Positions 1-9,842 of a stretch of 64,000 nt of DNA are shown here, piece after piece. The notes under the pieces were generated by a model, which was not told where the DNA came from, ran no database searches, and was given only the letters and a program-made list of their open reading frames with translations. Position numbers and translations under genes: made by a program. How positions within the stretch are numbered: the first letter of the stretch is position 1; each line of letters opens with the position of its first letter. The stretch is from Billgrantia lactosivorans (lineage in GTDB: Bacteria > Pseudomonadota > Gammaproteobacteria > Pseudomonadales > Halomonadaceae), in NCBI RefSeq assembly GCF_003254665.1, contig NZ_QHGY01000011.1, positions 44,959 through 108,958 on the forward strand, written 5' to 3'.

Positions 1-30
1 CGCCGCGCCATGGCCTGGCTGGCTGGATAA
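1..30 (+). CDS. 3' end of an upstream gene (partial)
   Basis: A reading frame open from the first base ends in TAA at 28-30, leaving only nine codons (ending Ala-Trp-Leu-Ala-Gly). A strong terminator-like palindrome follows 33 bases later, which fits this being the true end of a gene whose body lies outside the window. The piece is too short to identify. Confidence 0.3.
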   Translation, partial: RRAMAWLAG

Positions 31-62
31 CGCCCCGAGTCGGCGCTGTTTTTCACGTTCCT

Positions 63-95
63 GCAAAGGGGAGGCCTGGCCTCCCCTTTGCTTTA
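63..95 (+). terminator. Intrinsic terminator after upstream gene
   Basis: A perfect inverted repeat with 14-base arms (63-76 and 78-91) around a single central base, followed by a short T-rich stretch. It isolates the upstream gene from the promoter at 111. Confidence 0.6.
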
Positions 96-110
96 TGCGC
101 GGTTGACGAT

Positions 111-173
111 TTGACGGGCGCGGTACATGGCGCTAGATTGTTCGTATCACAAAATAATGTTCGTAATGCGAAC
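111..173 (+). promoter_or_regulatory. Promoter and PcaR/PcaU-like operator of the BKACE gene
   Basis: A -35 TTGACG (111-116), a 17-base spacer and a -10 TAGATT (134-139) are followed directly by a half-site GTTCG (140-144). Nineteen bases on is the palindrome GTTCG-N5-CGAAC (159-173). The same arrangement and spacing occur at 1289-1351 before catI. GTTCG-type palindromes resemble the sites of PcaR/PcaU (IclR family) that control beta-ketoadipate genes; assigning this regulator is inference, and no IclR gene is in the window. Confidence 0.6.
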
Positions 174-237
174 GTCGTGGGGCTCGCCAGGCCCAGTTCC
201 GATGCCTGGCTGCGCTCCGGTTCCTCGAGAGGTCATC

Positions 238-1068
238 ATGTCCAGCCCCTGCATCATCTGCGTTGCCATCACCGGCAGCTTGCCGCGCAAGGAGAACAAC
301 CCCGCCGTCCCCATTACTCTCGAGGAGCAGATCGAGAGCACCCAGGCGGCTTTCGAAGCCGGCGCCACCATCGCCCACTGTCATGTGCGCAACGACGACC
401 AGAGCCCGACGTCGGACCCCGAGAAGTTCGCCCGCTTGATGGAGGGGCTCAGGAAGCACTGCCCCGGGATGATCATCCAGCTTTCGACCGGCGGGCGCTC
501 CGGTGCCGGCCAGGAGCGGGGCGGCATGCTGCCGCTCAAGCCGGATATGGCCAGTCTCTCGGTGGGCTCCAACAACTTCCCCAATCGCGTCTACGAGAAC
601 CCGCCGCAGCTGGTGGAGTGGCTCGCCGACGAGATGTTGAAATATGCCATCAAGCCCGAGATCGAAGCCTTCGACCTGTCGCACATCCACCAGGCGGTGC
701 AGCTTTCCAGGCAGGGCAAGCTCAAGGCGCCCCTCTACGTTCAGTTCGTGATGGGGGTCAGGAACGCCATGCCGGCGGACAGGCCGACCTTCGACTTCTA
801 CATCGAGACCCTGAAGCGCCTGGCGCCGGATGCCCAGTGGTGCGGTGCCGGCATCGGCCCCAACCAGCTCCTGCTGAATGAATGGTCCATCGCCGCGGGT
901 GGCCACACCCGCACCGGCCTGGAAGACAACGTGCGGCTCGACCGCGACACCCTGGCACCGTCCAATGCCGCCCTGGTCGAGCGTGCCGTGGCCCTGTGCG
1001 AGAAGTACGAGCGCCCGGTGGCCACCTGGCAGCAGGCCCGCGAGATCCTCGGCCTGGCGTCCGCCTGA
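238..1068 (+). CDS. Beta-keto acid cleavage enzyme (BKACE, DUF849)
   Basis: A 276-residue protein of the BKACE/Kce family, which condenses a beta-keto acid with acetyl-CoA to give acetoacetate and a new acyl-CoA. The zinc ligands of the family are visible as His47 and His49 (AHCHVR), and the catalytic glutamate as Glu229 (GLED). The start at 238 has GAGAGG just upstream; a longer reading from 127 would run through the operator. The gene lies just before catIJ-pcaF and has a matching promoter, so beta-ketoadipate is the obvious candidate substrate, giving succinyl-CoA plus acetoacetate. Substrate is inference; the family assignment is firm. Confidence 0.85.
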   Translation: MSSPCIICVAITGSLPRKENNPAVPITLEEQIESTQAAFEAGATIAHCHVRNDDQSPTSDPEKFARLMEGLRKHCPGMIIQLSTGGRSGAGQERGGMLPLKPDMASLSVGSNNFPNRVYENPPQLVEWLADEMLKYAIKPEIEAFDLSHIHQAVQLSRQGKLKAPLYVQFVMGVRNAMPADRPTFDFYIETLKRLAPDAQWCGAGIGPNQLLLNEWSIAAGGHTRTGLEDNVRLDRDTLAPSNAALVERAVALCEKYERPVATWQQAREILGLASA

Positions 1069-1288
1069 GCTTCCACGCCGCAGGGCGGCGCGGGCCACTG
1101 ACACCGGCCCAAGCCGGCAGCCCGCGCCCCGGTACGGACCCTGCCTATACCTTGGTAGGGGTGGGGCCCGCATCCGGCTCGCCGCTGCTTGGCGGCAGGC
1201 GGCGTTATGCAATGAAAAATCATGGAATTTCCTGTTCCGAGCCGGTGAGGCCCAGCCTCGCCCCGGCTTTTGCCCGGTAGCCGCGAAT

Positions 1289-1351
1289 TTGACGACGAAG
1301 TGGCAGGGAGTTAACTTGTTCGCATCACAAAACAAAGTTCGATATACGAAC
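1289..1351 (+). promoter_or_regulatory. Promoter and operator of catIJ-pcaF-pcaL
   Basis: TTGACG (1289-1294), 17 bases, TAACTT (1312-1317), then half-site GTTCG (1318-1322) and, 19 bases later, the palindrome GTTCG-N5-CGAAC (1337-1351). An ATCACAAAA string between the half-sites is shared with the promoter at 111-173. The rest of the 1069-1382 gap shows no gene. Confidence 0.6.
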
Positions 1352-1382
1352 TTGATCGAGAGCACCCGCCAGGAGGACGACC

Positions 1383-2213
1383 ATGGCCGAGTTCCTGAGC
1401 CTGCATGACGCGGTGGCACGCTACGTCGAAGACGGCGCCACCGTGGCCATGGAGGGCTTTACCCACCTGATTCCCTTCGCCGCCGGTCACGAGCTGATCC
1501 GACAGCGCAAGCGCGACCTGACCCTGATCCGCATGACGCCGGACCTGGTCTACGATCAGATGATCGGCGCCGGCTGCGCCAAAAAAGTGATCTTCTCCTG
1601 GGGCGGCAACCCCGGCGTGGGCTCGCTGCACCGCCTGCGCGATGCGGTAGAGAAGGGCTGGCCGCACAAGGTCGAGATCCTCGAGCACAGCCACGCCGCC
1701 ATGGCCTGTGCCTTCGAGGCCGGTGCCGCCGGGCTGCCGCTGGCCGTGCTGCGCGGCTACGTGGGCAGCGAGCTGCCCAGCGTCAACGACCAGATCAAGT
1801 TCATCGAGTGCCCGTTCACCGGCGAGCGCCTGGCCGCGGTGCCGGCGGTGCGCCCGGACGTCTCCATCGTGCATGCGCAGAAGGCCGACCGCGCCGGCAA
1901 CGTGCTGGTGGAGGGCATCGTCGGCGTGCAGAAGGAAGCGGTGCTGGCGGCCAGGCAGAGCATTGTCACGGTGGAGGAGATCGTCGACGATCTGCGCGCC
2001 GAGGCCGACTATCACCCCAACGCCTGCATCATCCCGGGCTGGGCCATCAGCGCCATCGCCGTGGCCGAGAAGGGCTCGCTGCCCTCCTATGCCCACGGCT
2101 ACTACCCGCGCAACAACGCCTTCTACAAGGAGTGGGACGCCATCGCCCGCGACCGCGACACCTTCACCCGCTGGATCGAAGAGAACGTCATGAACGCAGG
2201 GGGGAACGCCTGA
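1383..2213 (+). CDS. catI: 3-oxoadipate CoA-transferase subunit A
   Basis: A 276-residue class I CoA-transferase alpha subunit. With the next gene it would transfer CoA from succinyl-CoA to 3-oxoadipate. The family's glycine-rich segment (WGGNPGVGS) is present, and the length suits CatI/PcaI of the longer type. The stop TGA overlaps the next start as TGATG, indicating translational coupling. The start has AGGAGG upstream. It is first in the operon catI-catJ-pcaF-pcaL, behind the GTTCG operator. The choice of catI over pcaI is by similarity; the reaction is the same. Confidence 0.88.
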   Translation: MAEFLSLHDAVARYVEDGATVAMEGFTHLIPFAAGHELIRQRKRDLTLIRMTPDLVYDQMIGAGCAKKVIFSWGGNPGVGSLHRLRDAVEKGWPHKVEILEHSHAAMACAFEAGAAGLPLAVLRGYVGSELPSVNDQIKFIECPFTGERLAAVPAVRPDVSIVHAQKADRAGNVLVEGIVGVQKEAVLAARQSIVTVEEIVDDLRAEADYHPNACIIPGWAISAIAVAEKGSLPSYAHGYYPRNNAFYKEWDAIARDRDTFTRWIEENVMNAGGNA

Positions 2214-3001
2214 TGAGTACCGTCGAAAAGTGCCTGGACTACACCTCGGCGGAGATGATGACCGTCACCGCGGCCCGCGCGCTGGAGAACGGCATGACCT
2301 GCTTCGTCGGTATCGGCCTGCCCAGCGAGGCGGCCAACCTGGCGCGCCTGACGCATGCGCCGGACGTGGTGCTGATCTACGAATCCGGCACCCTGCAGAC
2401 CAAGCCCGACGTGCTGCCGCTCTCCATCGGCGACGGCGAGCTGGCCGAGACCGCGCTCACCACCGTCTCGGTGCCGGAGATGTTTCGCTACTGGCTGCAG
2501 GGCGGCAAGATCGACGTGGGCTTCCTGGGTACCGCCCAGATCGACCGCTACTGCAACCTCAACACCACCCTGATCGGCGACTACCGCGAGCCCAAGGTGC
2601 GCCTGCCGGGAGGCGGCGGTGCGCCGGAAATCGCGACGAACGCCGGTGAGGTGTTCATCACCCTGAAGCACTCCAGGCGCGCCTTCGTCGACCGGGTCGA
2701 CTTCGTCACCACCCTGGGCTTCGGCCGCGACGGCAAGGGCCGCGACGGCGTGCCCAACATCGGCAAGGGGCCGACCCGGGTCATCACCGACCTGTGCGTG
2801 ATGAAGCCCGACCCCGAGACCAGGGAGCTGGTAGTGGTCTCGCTGCACCCGGGCGTGAGCCGCGAGGACGTGATCGAGGCCACCGGCTGGGAGATCCGCT
2901 TCGCCGACACGCTGGAGAGCACCCCGGAGCCCTCGGCCCGCGAGCTCGAGGTCCTGCGCGAGCTCAAGGCCAGGACCGCCCGCGCTCATAGTGGCCAGTA
3001 G
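2213..3001 (+). CDS. catJ: 3-oxoadipate CoA-transferase subunit B
   Basis: A 262-residue beta subunit of the class I CoA-transferase. The catalytic glutamate that forms the glutamyl-CoA intermediate lies in the YESGTLQ segment. A glycine-rich loop (LPGGGGAPE) and NLNTT follow in the usual order. The start at 2213 overlaps the catI stop, so this start is favoured over longer in-frame alternatives inside catI. It is followed 18 bases later by pcaF. Confidence 0.88.
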   Translation: MSTVEKCLDYTSAEMMTVTAARALENGMTCFVGIGLPSEAANLARLTHAPDVVLIYESGTLQTKPDVLPLSIGDGELAETALTTVSVPEMFRYWLQGGKIDVGFLGTAQIDRYCNLNTTLIGDYREPKVRLPGGGGAPEIATNAGEVFITLKHSRRAFVDRVDFVTTLGFGRDGKGRDGVPNIGKGPTRVITDLCVMKPDPETRELVVVSLHPGVSREDVIEATGWEIRFADTLESTPEPSARELEVLRELKARTARAHSGQ

Positions 3002-3019
3002 GCCGGACAGGAGAGAACG

Positions 3020-4222
<1,203 letters not shown>

Positions 4223-4299
4223 GCGAGACTGAAAGTATGAACCGGGGCCGGTGGGGATGAACTGCCGGCTTTTCCCGTTGCACTGCAGGGAGAAGGAAC

Positions 4300-5499
4300 A
4301 TGGCATTTCTGAACGTCGACGGCCGCAGCGTCGCCTATCGCCTGCTCGGCCCCGAGGCGCTGCCGCTGGTGGTGCTGGCGCACCCGCTGGGCATGAGCCA
4401 GGCGGTGTGGGACGAGCTGCTGCCGGCGCTGCTGCCACGCTACCGCGTGCTGACCTGGGACCTGCCCGGCCACGGTGCCAGCCAGGCCTGGCCGGCCGAG
4501 GGCGGCGAGATCACCCCGGCGGCGCTGGCCCGAGAGGCGCTGGCGCTGGTCGAGCATGCCGGTGCGTCACGCTTCCACTTTGTCGGCACTTCCATCGGCG
4601 GTGTGGTCGGTCAGCAACTGATCGCTGAACACGCCGAGCGGCTCTACACCGTCACTCTGACCAATACCGGCGCGGTGATCGGCAACCAGGAGCTGTGGAG
4701 CACACGCGCCGAGCGCATTCGTCAGGAAGGCCTGGCGGCCATGGCCGAGGAGATCGTGCCGCGCTGGTTCGCGCCGGCCTGCTTCGAGGCCGCACCGGCG
4801 CTCAAGGCCGGCTGGTGCACCCAGATGGGGCGTGGCGACGACGAATCCTACGCCCGCCTGTGCGAGATGCTCGGCCGCACCGATTTCCGCGGCAAGCTGA
4901 AAGGGCCGCTCGCCGAGCATCCGGGCATCGGCGTGCACCTGCTCGGCGGCAGCGCCGACGTGGCCACCCCGCCGGAGACCTTGCAGGCCCTGGCCGCCGA
5001 GTGTGGCGGGGCGCCGCTGGAGATCCTCGAAGGCATCGCCCACGTGCCCTCGGTGGAGGCGCCCGCCGCCATGGCCAAGCGGCTGCTGCTGTGGATGGCC
5101 AGCGAGCGTGAGGACGTCGGCGAGCGCGGCGTAAGCTATGCCGAGGGTCTCGAGACCCGCAAGCAGGTGCTTGGCGAGGAGCACGTCGCCCGCGCCAGCC
5201 GGAACGCCAACAGCCTCGACGCCCCCTTCCAGCAGATGATCACCCGGCTGGCCTGGGGCGAGCTGTGGAGCAACGACGACCTCACCCGCCGCGAGCGCAG
5301 CCTGATCACCACCGGCATCCTCGCCGCTCTGGGCCGCGAGGAGCTGGTGCTGCACCTCAAGACCGCCAAGCGCATCGGCCTCTCCGAAGCGGAGCTGCGC
5401 CAGGTACTGATGCACGTGGCGATCTACGCCGGGGTGCCGGCGGCGAACCATGCGTTTGCGTTGGCCAAGGAGCTGGGCTGGGGTGAGGAGTTGAATTGA
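4300..5499 (+). CDS. pcaL: Fused 3-oxoadipate enol-lactonase / 4-carboxymuconolactone decarboxylase
   Basis: A 399-residue fusion (PcaCD, often called PcaL). Residues 1-260 are an alpha/beta hydrolase, with the nucleophile Ser98 in GTSIGG and the conserved GHGAS segment, acting as enol-lactonase. Residues about 275-399 are a carboxymuconolactone decarboxylase domain (HLKTAKRIGL, AIYAGVPAANHA). The lactonase is needed by both ring-cleavage branches, the decarboxylase only by the protocatechuate branch. The gene lies 77 bases after pcaF on the same strand and probably ends that operon. There is no separate pcaD or pcaC in the window. Confidence 0.9.
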   Translation: MAFLNVDGRSVAYRLLGPEALPLVVLAHPLGMSQAVWDELLPALLPRYRVLTWDLPGHGASQAWPAEGGEITPAALAREALALVEHAGASRFHFVGTSIGGVVGQQLIAEHAERLYTVTLTNTGAVIGNQELWSTRAERIRQEGLAAMAEEIVPRWFAPACFEAAPALKAGWCTQMGRGDDESYARLCEMLGRTDFRGKLKGPLAEHPGIGVHLLGGSADVATPPETLQALAAECGGAPLEILEGIAHVPSVEAPAAMAKRLLLWMASEREDVGERGVSYAEGLETRKQVLGEEHVARASRNANSLDAPFQQMITRLAWGELWSNDDLTRRERSLITTGILAALGREELVLHLKTAKRIGLSEAELRQVLMHVAIYAGVPAANHAFALAKELGWGEELN

Positions 5500-5562
5500 C
5501 TCGGCGTGAGACGCCCTAGACTTTCGTTAGAGTGCTAACAAGACGTGCCGCATGGCATGATC

Positions 5563-5590
5563 CGAACCGGCCTTTGGCCGGTTTCGGCTT
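5563..5590 (+). terminator. Terminator-like hairpin after pcaL
   Basis: Inverted repeat AACCGGCC (5565-5572), TTT, GGCCGGTT (5576-5583), extended by imperfect flanks. The T-run is weak, so strength is uncertain. Confidence 0.45.
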
Positions 5591-5625
5591 TATGGGCAGG
5601 GCATTCGTGACCAGGAGAGCAGGGC

Positions 5626-6822
5626 ATGACCCAGGACACCACCACCCCACCGCCGCCGAGCGAGCTGCGCCAGGCCCTGCTGGCCTACGGCCTGCTGTGG
5701 TGCCTGGGGCTCTACCTGCGCCTTACAGTGCTGGTGGTGCCGCCGCTGATTCCCCAGCTCAAGGCGGTGCTGGGCTTTACCAGCAGCGAGGTGGCGATCG
5801 CCACCAGCCTGCCGCTGGTCACCCTGGCCTTCGGCGCCCTGCTGGCCGGCTGGCTGCTGGCGCGGGTCGGTACGCTGCCCAGCATGCTGCTGGGGCTCGC
5901 CGTCATGGCGCTGGGCAGTGCGCTGCGCAGCCTGCCCGAGGGCTTTATCGCCTTCATGCTGGCCACCGTGCTGATGGGGGTGGGCATCGCCTTCATGCAG
6001 ACGGCGATGCCGGTACTCGCCAAGCTGTGGGCGCCCGGTCGCATCGGCCGCGCCTCGGCGGTGTACACCAACGGCCTGCTGGTGGGCGAGCTGCTGGCGG
6101 CGGGCGCCACTGGCCCCCTGGCCGCGGCCTGGCTCGGCGCCTACTGGCAGTGGGCCTTCACCCTGTGGGTGGCGCCGGTGCCGCTGCTGATGCTGGCGCT
6201 GATCGTCGGCTGCCGGCAGCTTCCGGCCATGGCCAACGGCTCACGTAGCGCCAGCCTGACCCTGCCCAACGTGCGCGATGGCCGCACGTGGCGCCTGGTG
6301 GCCCTGCTCGGCGCGGCGGCGGCGCTCTACTTCACCGGCAACGTCTTCCTGCCGCCGCTGCTCGAGGCGAGTGCGCGCCTCGACCTGCTGGCGCCCAGTC
6401 TCACGGCGCTCAACGGCGCCCAGATGCTCTCCTCGGGGCTGCTGATCTTCTACGCCGACCGGCTGATGGGGCGGCCCCGGCCGCTGATCGGCATCACCGC
6501 CCTGGCGCTGCTGGCCCTGCCGCTGATGCTGTGGCTGCCGGGCGGCCACGTGGTGTGGGCGGCGGGCGTGTTCGGCTTCTTCACCAGCGCGCTGTTCATC
6601 TTCGTGCTGGCGCTGCCGGCCTGGCTGGTGCGCCTCGAGGCGCTGCCGCGGCTGATGGCCGGCATGCTGTTCTTCGGGTACCTTCTGGTATTCGGCATCA
6701 CCGTGGTCGGCGGCTGGCTCAACGATCTCTCGGGAACCGTGGCGCTGGCCTTCCTGCCGACCCTGCTGATCAGCCTGGTCGCCATGGGCGTCACCCCGCG
6801 GCTGCTCGCTTCACGCCAGTAG
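5626..6822 (+). CDS. MFS transporter, CynX/NimT type
   Basis: A 398-residue, strongly hydrophobic protein with about twelve predicted membrane segments and a short Pro/Thr-rich N-terminus. It resembles the cyanate permease-like (CynX/NimT) branch of the major facilitator superfamily. It is 9 bases upstream of pcaQ and near pcaHG, so uptake of protocatechuate or a related aromatic acid is a reasonable inference. Sequence alone does not fix the substrate. A clear AGGAGAGC ribosome site precedes the ATG. Confidence 0.75.
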   Translation: MTQDTTTPPPPSELRQALLAYGLLWCLGLYLRLTVLVVPPLIPQLKAVLGFTSSEVAIATSLPLVTLAFGALLAGWLLARVGTLPSMLLGLAVMALGSALRSLPEGFIAFMLATVLMGVGIAFMQTAMPVLAKLWAPGRIGRASAVYTNGLLVGELLAAGATGPLAAAWLGAYWQWAFTLWVAPVPLLMLALIVGCRQLPAMANGSRSASLTLPNVRDGRTWRLVALLGAAAALYFTGNVFLPPLLEASARLDLLAPSLTALNGAQMLSSGLLIFYADRLMGRPRPLIGITALALLALPLMLWLPGGHVVWAAGVFGFFTSALFIFVLALPAWLVRLEALPRLMAGMLFFGYLLVFGITVVGGWLNDLSGTVALAFLPTLLISLVAMGVTPRLLASRQ

Positions 6823-6831
6823 GAAGACCCC

Positions 6832-7767
6832 ATGCTCAACGCCCGTATCAAGCTGCGCCATCTGCAGGCCTTCCTCGAGGTGGCCCGCCAGCGCAGCTTC
6901 GCCCGGGCCGCCGCGCGACTGGCGATCACCCAGCCGGGTATCTCCAAGACCATTCGCGAGCTGGAAGAGAGCCTCGGCGCGGCGCTGTTCGAACGCACGC
7001 CCCAGGGCGTGGCGCTGACCCAGGCGGGCCTGACCCTGCTGCGCCATGCCGGGCCGGCCATGCGCGCGCTGGAAGAGGGCGTGGCGGCGGTCGGCGACGT
7101 GCGCCTGGGCGCCCACGACCTGCGCGTGGGAGCGCTCTCCACGGTGGAGAGCCGGCTGCTGCCCGAGGCCATCCGCCGCTGGCACGCCGCGCCCGGCGGG
7201 CAGAACGCGGTGGGCGTCAACGTGGTGGTCGGCGCCAGCGCCTTCCTGCTCTCACGCCTGCGCCGCGGCGAGCTCGATCTGGTGGTGGGGCGCATGACCG
7301 AGGCCCGCGAGATCCGCGACCTGGCCTTCGAACACCTCTACTACGAGCCGCTGCTGCTGTGCGTGCGCCGCGGCCATCCGCTGGCTGGCATCGCGCCGCT
7401 CGACGCCGCCCGGCTGGGCGAATTCCCCTGGGTGCTGCCGCCCCTGCAGACCACCCTGCGCCAGCAGGTCGACAGCTTCTGCGTGCGCCACTCGCTGACG
7501 CTGATGAGCCAGCGGCTGGAGACGCTCTCGTTGCCCATCAGCCGCCACTACACCCTGGAGAGCGACGCCATCTGGGTCGTGCCCGAAGAGGCCGTGGCCG
7601 AGGACCTGGCGGCGGGGCGGCTGAGTCGCCTCGGCATCGAGCTGGAACCCCGCGGCGGCTCCGTCGGGCTGTGCTACAACGCCAGCATGCAGCCCTCGCT
7701 GGCGCTGGAGGCCTTCTGCGAAGTGCTGCGCGAGGTGAGCGCGGAACGTGGCGCCGGGAGCAGCTGA
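6832..7767 (+). CDS. pcaQ: LysR-type regulator PcaQ
   Basis: A 311-residue LysR regulator: an N-terminal winged helix-turn-helix ([37 protein letters not shown]) and a C-terminal effector domain. The N-terminus is typical of PcaQ, which activates protocatechuate genes in response to pathway intermediates. Directly downstream is an ATAACC-N4-GGTTAT palindrome, close to the published PcaQ box ATAACC-N4-GGTTAA, and then pcaHG in the same direction. It is probably co-transcribed with the MFS gene. Confidence 0.85.
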   Translation: MLNARIKLRHLQAFLEVARQRSFARAAARLAITQPGISKTIRELEESLGAALFERTPQGVALTQAGLTLLRHAGPAMRALEEGVAAVGDVRLGAHDLRVGALSTVESRLLPEAIRRWHAAPGGQNAVGVNVVVGASAFLLSRLRRGELDLVVGRMTEAREIRDLAFEHLYYEPLLLCVRRGHPLAGIAPLDAARLGEFPWVLPPLQTTLRQQVDSFCVRHSLTLMSQRLETLSLPISRHYTLESDAIWVVPEEAVAEDLAAGRLSRLGIELEPRGGSVGLCYNASMQPSLALEAFCEVLREVSAERGAGSS

Positions 7768-7793
7768 AAGCAGCCGTCATAGCGCAATGCAGC

Positions 7794-7809
7794 ATAACCC
7801 AGCGGTTAT
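7794..7809 (+). promoter_or_regulatory. PcaQ binding box upstream of pcaH
   Basis: A perfect palindrome ATAACC-CAGC-GGTTAT. It differs in one base from the PcaQ consensus ATAACC-N4-GGTTAA described in rhizobia. It sits 90 bases before the pcaH start, within the pcaQ-pcaH gap. Confidence 0.75.
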
Positions 7810-7898
7810 GTTGGGTGCCCGAGTCGTCAATTGGCGGGCCTTTGGCGAGAGGCCACACTGGGCGAGACAAGACCACTCTCCCCAAGAGACGACACGCC

Positions 7899-8639
7899 AT
7901 GCAAGATCACAACAAGCGCTTCGTGGAGCGCGACCGTAACTGGCACCCTCCGGCCTACGCCCCCGGCTACAAGACCAGCGTGCCCCGCTCGCCGCAGCAG
8001 GCCCTGGCCAGCATGCAGCAAGCCACCGCTTCCGAACTCACCGGCCCCGACTTCCGCCACCTGCGCATGGGCCCCCACGACAACGACCTGCTGCTCAACT
8101 TCCGTGAAGACCCCACACTGGTGGGCGCGGCGGGCCTGCCGGTGGGCGAGCGCATCATCATGTTCGGCCGCGTGATCGACCAGTTCGGCAAGCCGGTGCC
8201 GCACACCCTGGTCGAGATGTGGCAGGCCAACGCCGGCGGGCGCTACCGCCACAAGAACGACCGCTACCTCGCCCCGCTCGACCCCGGTTTCGGCGGCGTG
8301 GGCCGTACCCTCACCGACGAGCAGGGCTGGTACCGCTTCCGCACCATCAAGCCCGGCCCGTACCCCTGGCCCAACGACCCCAACAGCTGGCGCCCCTCGC
8401 ACATCCACGTCTCGGTGATGGGCCCCTCGATCTCCACCCGCCTGATCACCCAGATGTACTTCGAGGGCGATCCGCTGATTCCGCTGTGCCCCATCGTCAA
8501 TACCATCAAGGACCCGGCCGCGGTCGAGACCATGATCGGCCGCCTCGACATGGCGCGCAGCAAGCCCATGGACTGCCTGGCCTACCGCTTCGACCTGGTG
8601 GTACGCGGTGAGCTGCAGACCTTTTTCGAAAATCAGTGA
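7899..8639 (+). CDS. pcaH: Protocatechuate 3,4-dioxygenase beta subunit
   Basis: A 246-residue beta subunit carrying the non-haem Fe(III) site of this intradiol dioxygenase, which opens protocatechuate to 3-carboxy-cis,cis-muconate. All four iron ligands can be placed by comparison with the Pseudomonas enzyme: Tyr116 (GRYRH), Tyr155 (KPGPY), His168 and His170 (SHIHV). The start at 7899 gives the usual N-terminus ([12 protein letters not shown]). It forms an operon with pcaG, 13 bases downstream. Confidence 0.95.
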   Translation: MQDHNKRFVERDRNWHPPAYAPGYKTSVPRSPQQALASMQQATASELTGPDFRHLRMGPHDNDLLLNFREDPTLVGAAGLPVGERIIMFGRVIDQFGKPVPHTLVEMWQANAGGRYRHKNDRYLAPLDPGFGGVGRTLTDEQGWYRFRTIKPGPYPWPNDPNSWRPSHIHVSVMGPSISTRLITQMYFEGDPLIPLCPIVNTIKDPAAVETMIGRLDMARSKPMDCLAYRFDLVVRGELQTFFENQ

Positions 8640-8652
8640 GGAGGGAACAGAG

Positions 8653-9285
8653 ATGAAACAGCCAAACAGCGTTCCCACCAGCGAGCTGATGCTGCGTGAG
8701 ACCGCCTCCCAGACCGCCGGGCCCTACGTGCACATCGGCCTGGCCCTGGCCGCCGCGGGCAACCCGACCCGCGACGAAGAGATCTGGAACGAGATGGCCA
8801 AGTCCGGTGCCGAAGGCGAGCTGATCGAAGTCGTCGGCACCGTGATCGATGGCAACGGCGACCTGGTGCGCGACGCCTTCCTCGAGGCCTGGCAGGCCGA
8901 CGCCAACGGCGTCTACCAGCCCGAGTTCGACCTCAAGAAGCCGTTCAACAGCTTCGGGCGCACCGCCACCACCTTCGACCACGGCAGCGAATGGTCGCTC
9001 AAGACCGTCAAGCCCGGCCCGGTGGCCCACCCCAGCGGCCAGCTCATGGCGCCGCACATCAACCTGGCGATCTTCGCCCGCGGCATCAACATCCAGCTGC
9101 AGACCCGCCTCTACTTCGAGGACGAAGCCGAGGCCAACGCCGCCTGCCCGGTGCTCTCCCGCATCGAGTCGCCGACCCGCCGTCAGACCCTCATCGCCAA
9201 GCGCGAAGAGGCCGACGGCAAGGTACGCTACCGCCTCGACATCAGGCTGCAGGGCGAAGGCGAGACCGTGTTCTTCGATTTCTGA
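8653..9285 (+). CDS. pcaG: Protocatechuate 3,4-dioxygenase alpha subunit
   Basis: A 210-residue alpha subunit, structurally related to PcaH but without the iron ligands (LMAPHINLAIFARG replaces the His-x-His segment). It pairs with PcaH to build the active protomer. GAGGGAAC precedes the ATG. The gene ends four bases before the first copy of a 42-base repeat that occurs again at 13091. Confidence 0.94.
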   Translation: MKQPNSVPTSELMLRETASQTAGPYVHIGLALAAAGNPTRDEEIWNEMAKSGAEGELIEVVGTVIDGNGDLVRDAFLEAWQADANGVYQPEFDLKKPFNSFGRTATTFDHGSEWSLKTVKPGPVAHPSGQLMAPHINLAIFARGINIQLQTRLYFEDEAEANAACPVLSRIESPTRRQTLIAKREEADGKVRYRLDIRLQGEGETVFFDF

Positions 9286-9288
9286 TCC

Positions 9289-9347
9289 GCAGCGAATCTG
9301 CCCGACGAGGGCCGCAAGACCCCGAGAGCCGGCGCACGTGCCGGCTC
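9289..9347 (+). repeat. 42-bp direct repeat, copy 1, with hairpin
   Basis: Bases 9289-9330 match 13091-13132 at 40 of 42 positions. The end of the repeat opens a hairpin, GAGCCGGC (9326-9333) and GCCGGCTC (9340-9347). In this copy the T-run is missing, so terminator function behind pcaG looks impaired, unlike the second copy. Confidence 0.75.
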
Positions 9348-9357
9348 CCAGAAAACC

Positions 9358-9483
9358 CCCACGGCTGGCGATACCCGAGCCGATGAAGATGATGCGTCCA
9401 CCGTCCGAATTCCTGCAGAGCCGGCCGTCGGGATTGAGCATCACCTCGACGGTCGCGGGGTCTTCGAGCAGGCGGCGATCACG
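9358..9483 (-). pseudogene. Scar: TrbB-like and SDR-like fragments
   Basis: Read on the minus strand, 9483-9418 gives RRLLEDPATVEVMLNPDGRL, which closely matches the N-terminal segment of TrbB-type conjugative-transfer ATPases. Immediately after, 9411-9358 gives DGGRIIFIGSGIASRGG, typical of the segment before the catalytic site of an SDR. Neither gene is complete and the join is abrupt, so this looks like debris from a mobile element. Identification is from short matches and is moderate. Confidence 0.45.
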
Positions 9484-9826
9484 GTACCGAGCGCCGTGAC
9501 ATAAGGTGCTCAACCTCAGTCATATGTTCCGTTCCCCAGGCGCAGAGTGGCTTCAAGGCTTCGGCGAGGGTCTGGCCGAACGCAGTGAGGGAATATTCGA
9601 CTTTCGGCGGAATTTCCTTGAAGTCGAGCCGGTCGACGATTCCATCAGCCTCCAATTCCTTGAGTTGCTGAATGAGCATCTTGTCACTGACATTGCCGAT
9701 GGCGCGCCTCAGGTCGCCATAACGCCGCGCTTGGTGGGCGAGGTGGAACAGGATCAAAGGTTTCCACTTGCCCCCGATGACAGCCAACGCAGCGTCCAGC
9801 CCGCAGATAAAACCAGATGTTGTCAT
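9479..9826 (-). CDS. HxlR-family transcriptional regulator
   Basis: A 115-residue single-domain winged helix protein of the HxlR family ([12 protein letters not shown] near residues 18-29; [27 protein letters not shown] in the recognition region). It has one cysteine at position 8, where redox-sensing HxlR proteins often carry theirs. It is divergent from an SDR gene and separated from it by a 106-base region with an inverted repeat. It probably represses the SDR and the following oxidoreductase. Base composition looks lower in GC than the pca genes. Confidence 0.85.
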   Translation of the reverse strand: MTTSGFICGLDAALAVIGGKWKPLILFHLAHQARRYGDLRRAIGNVSDKMLIQQLKELEADGIVDRLDFKEIPPKVEYSLTAFGQTLAEALKPLCAWGTEHMTEVEHLMSRRSVP

Positions 9827-9842
9827 TTCGCATGCTCCAGAT

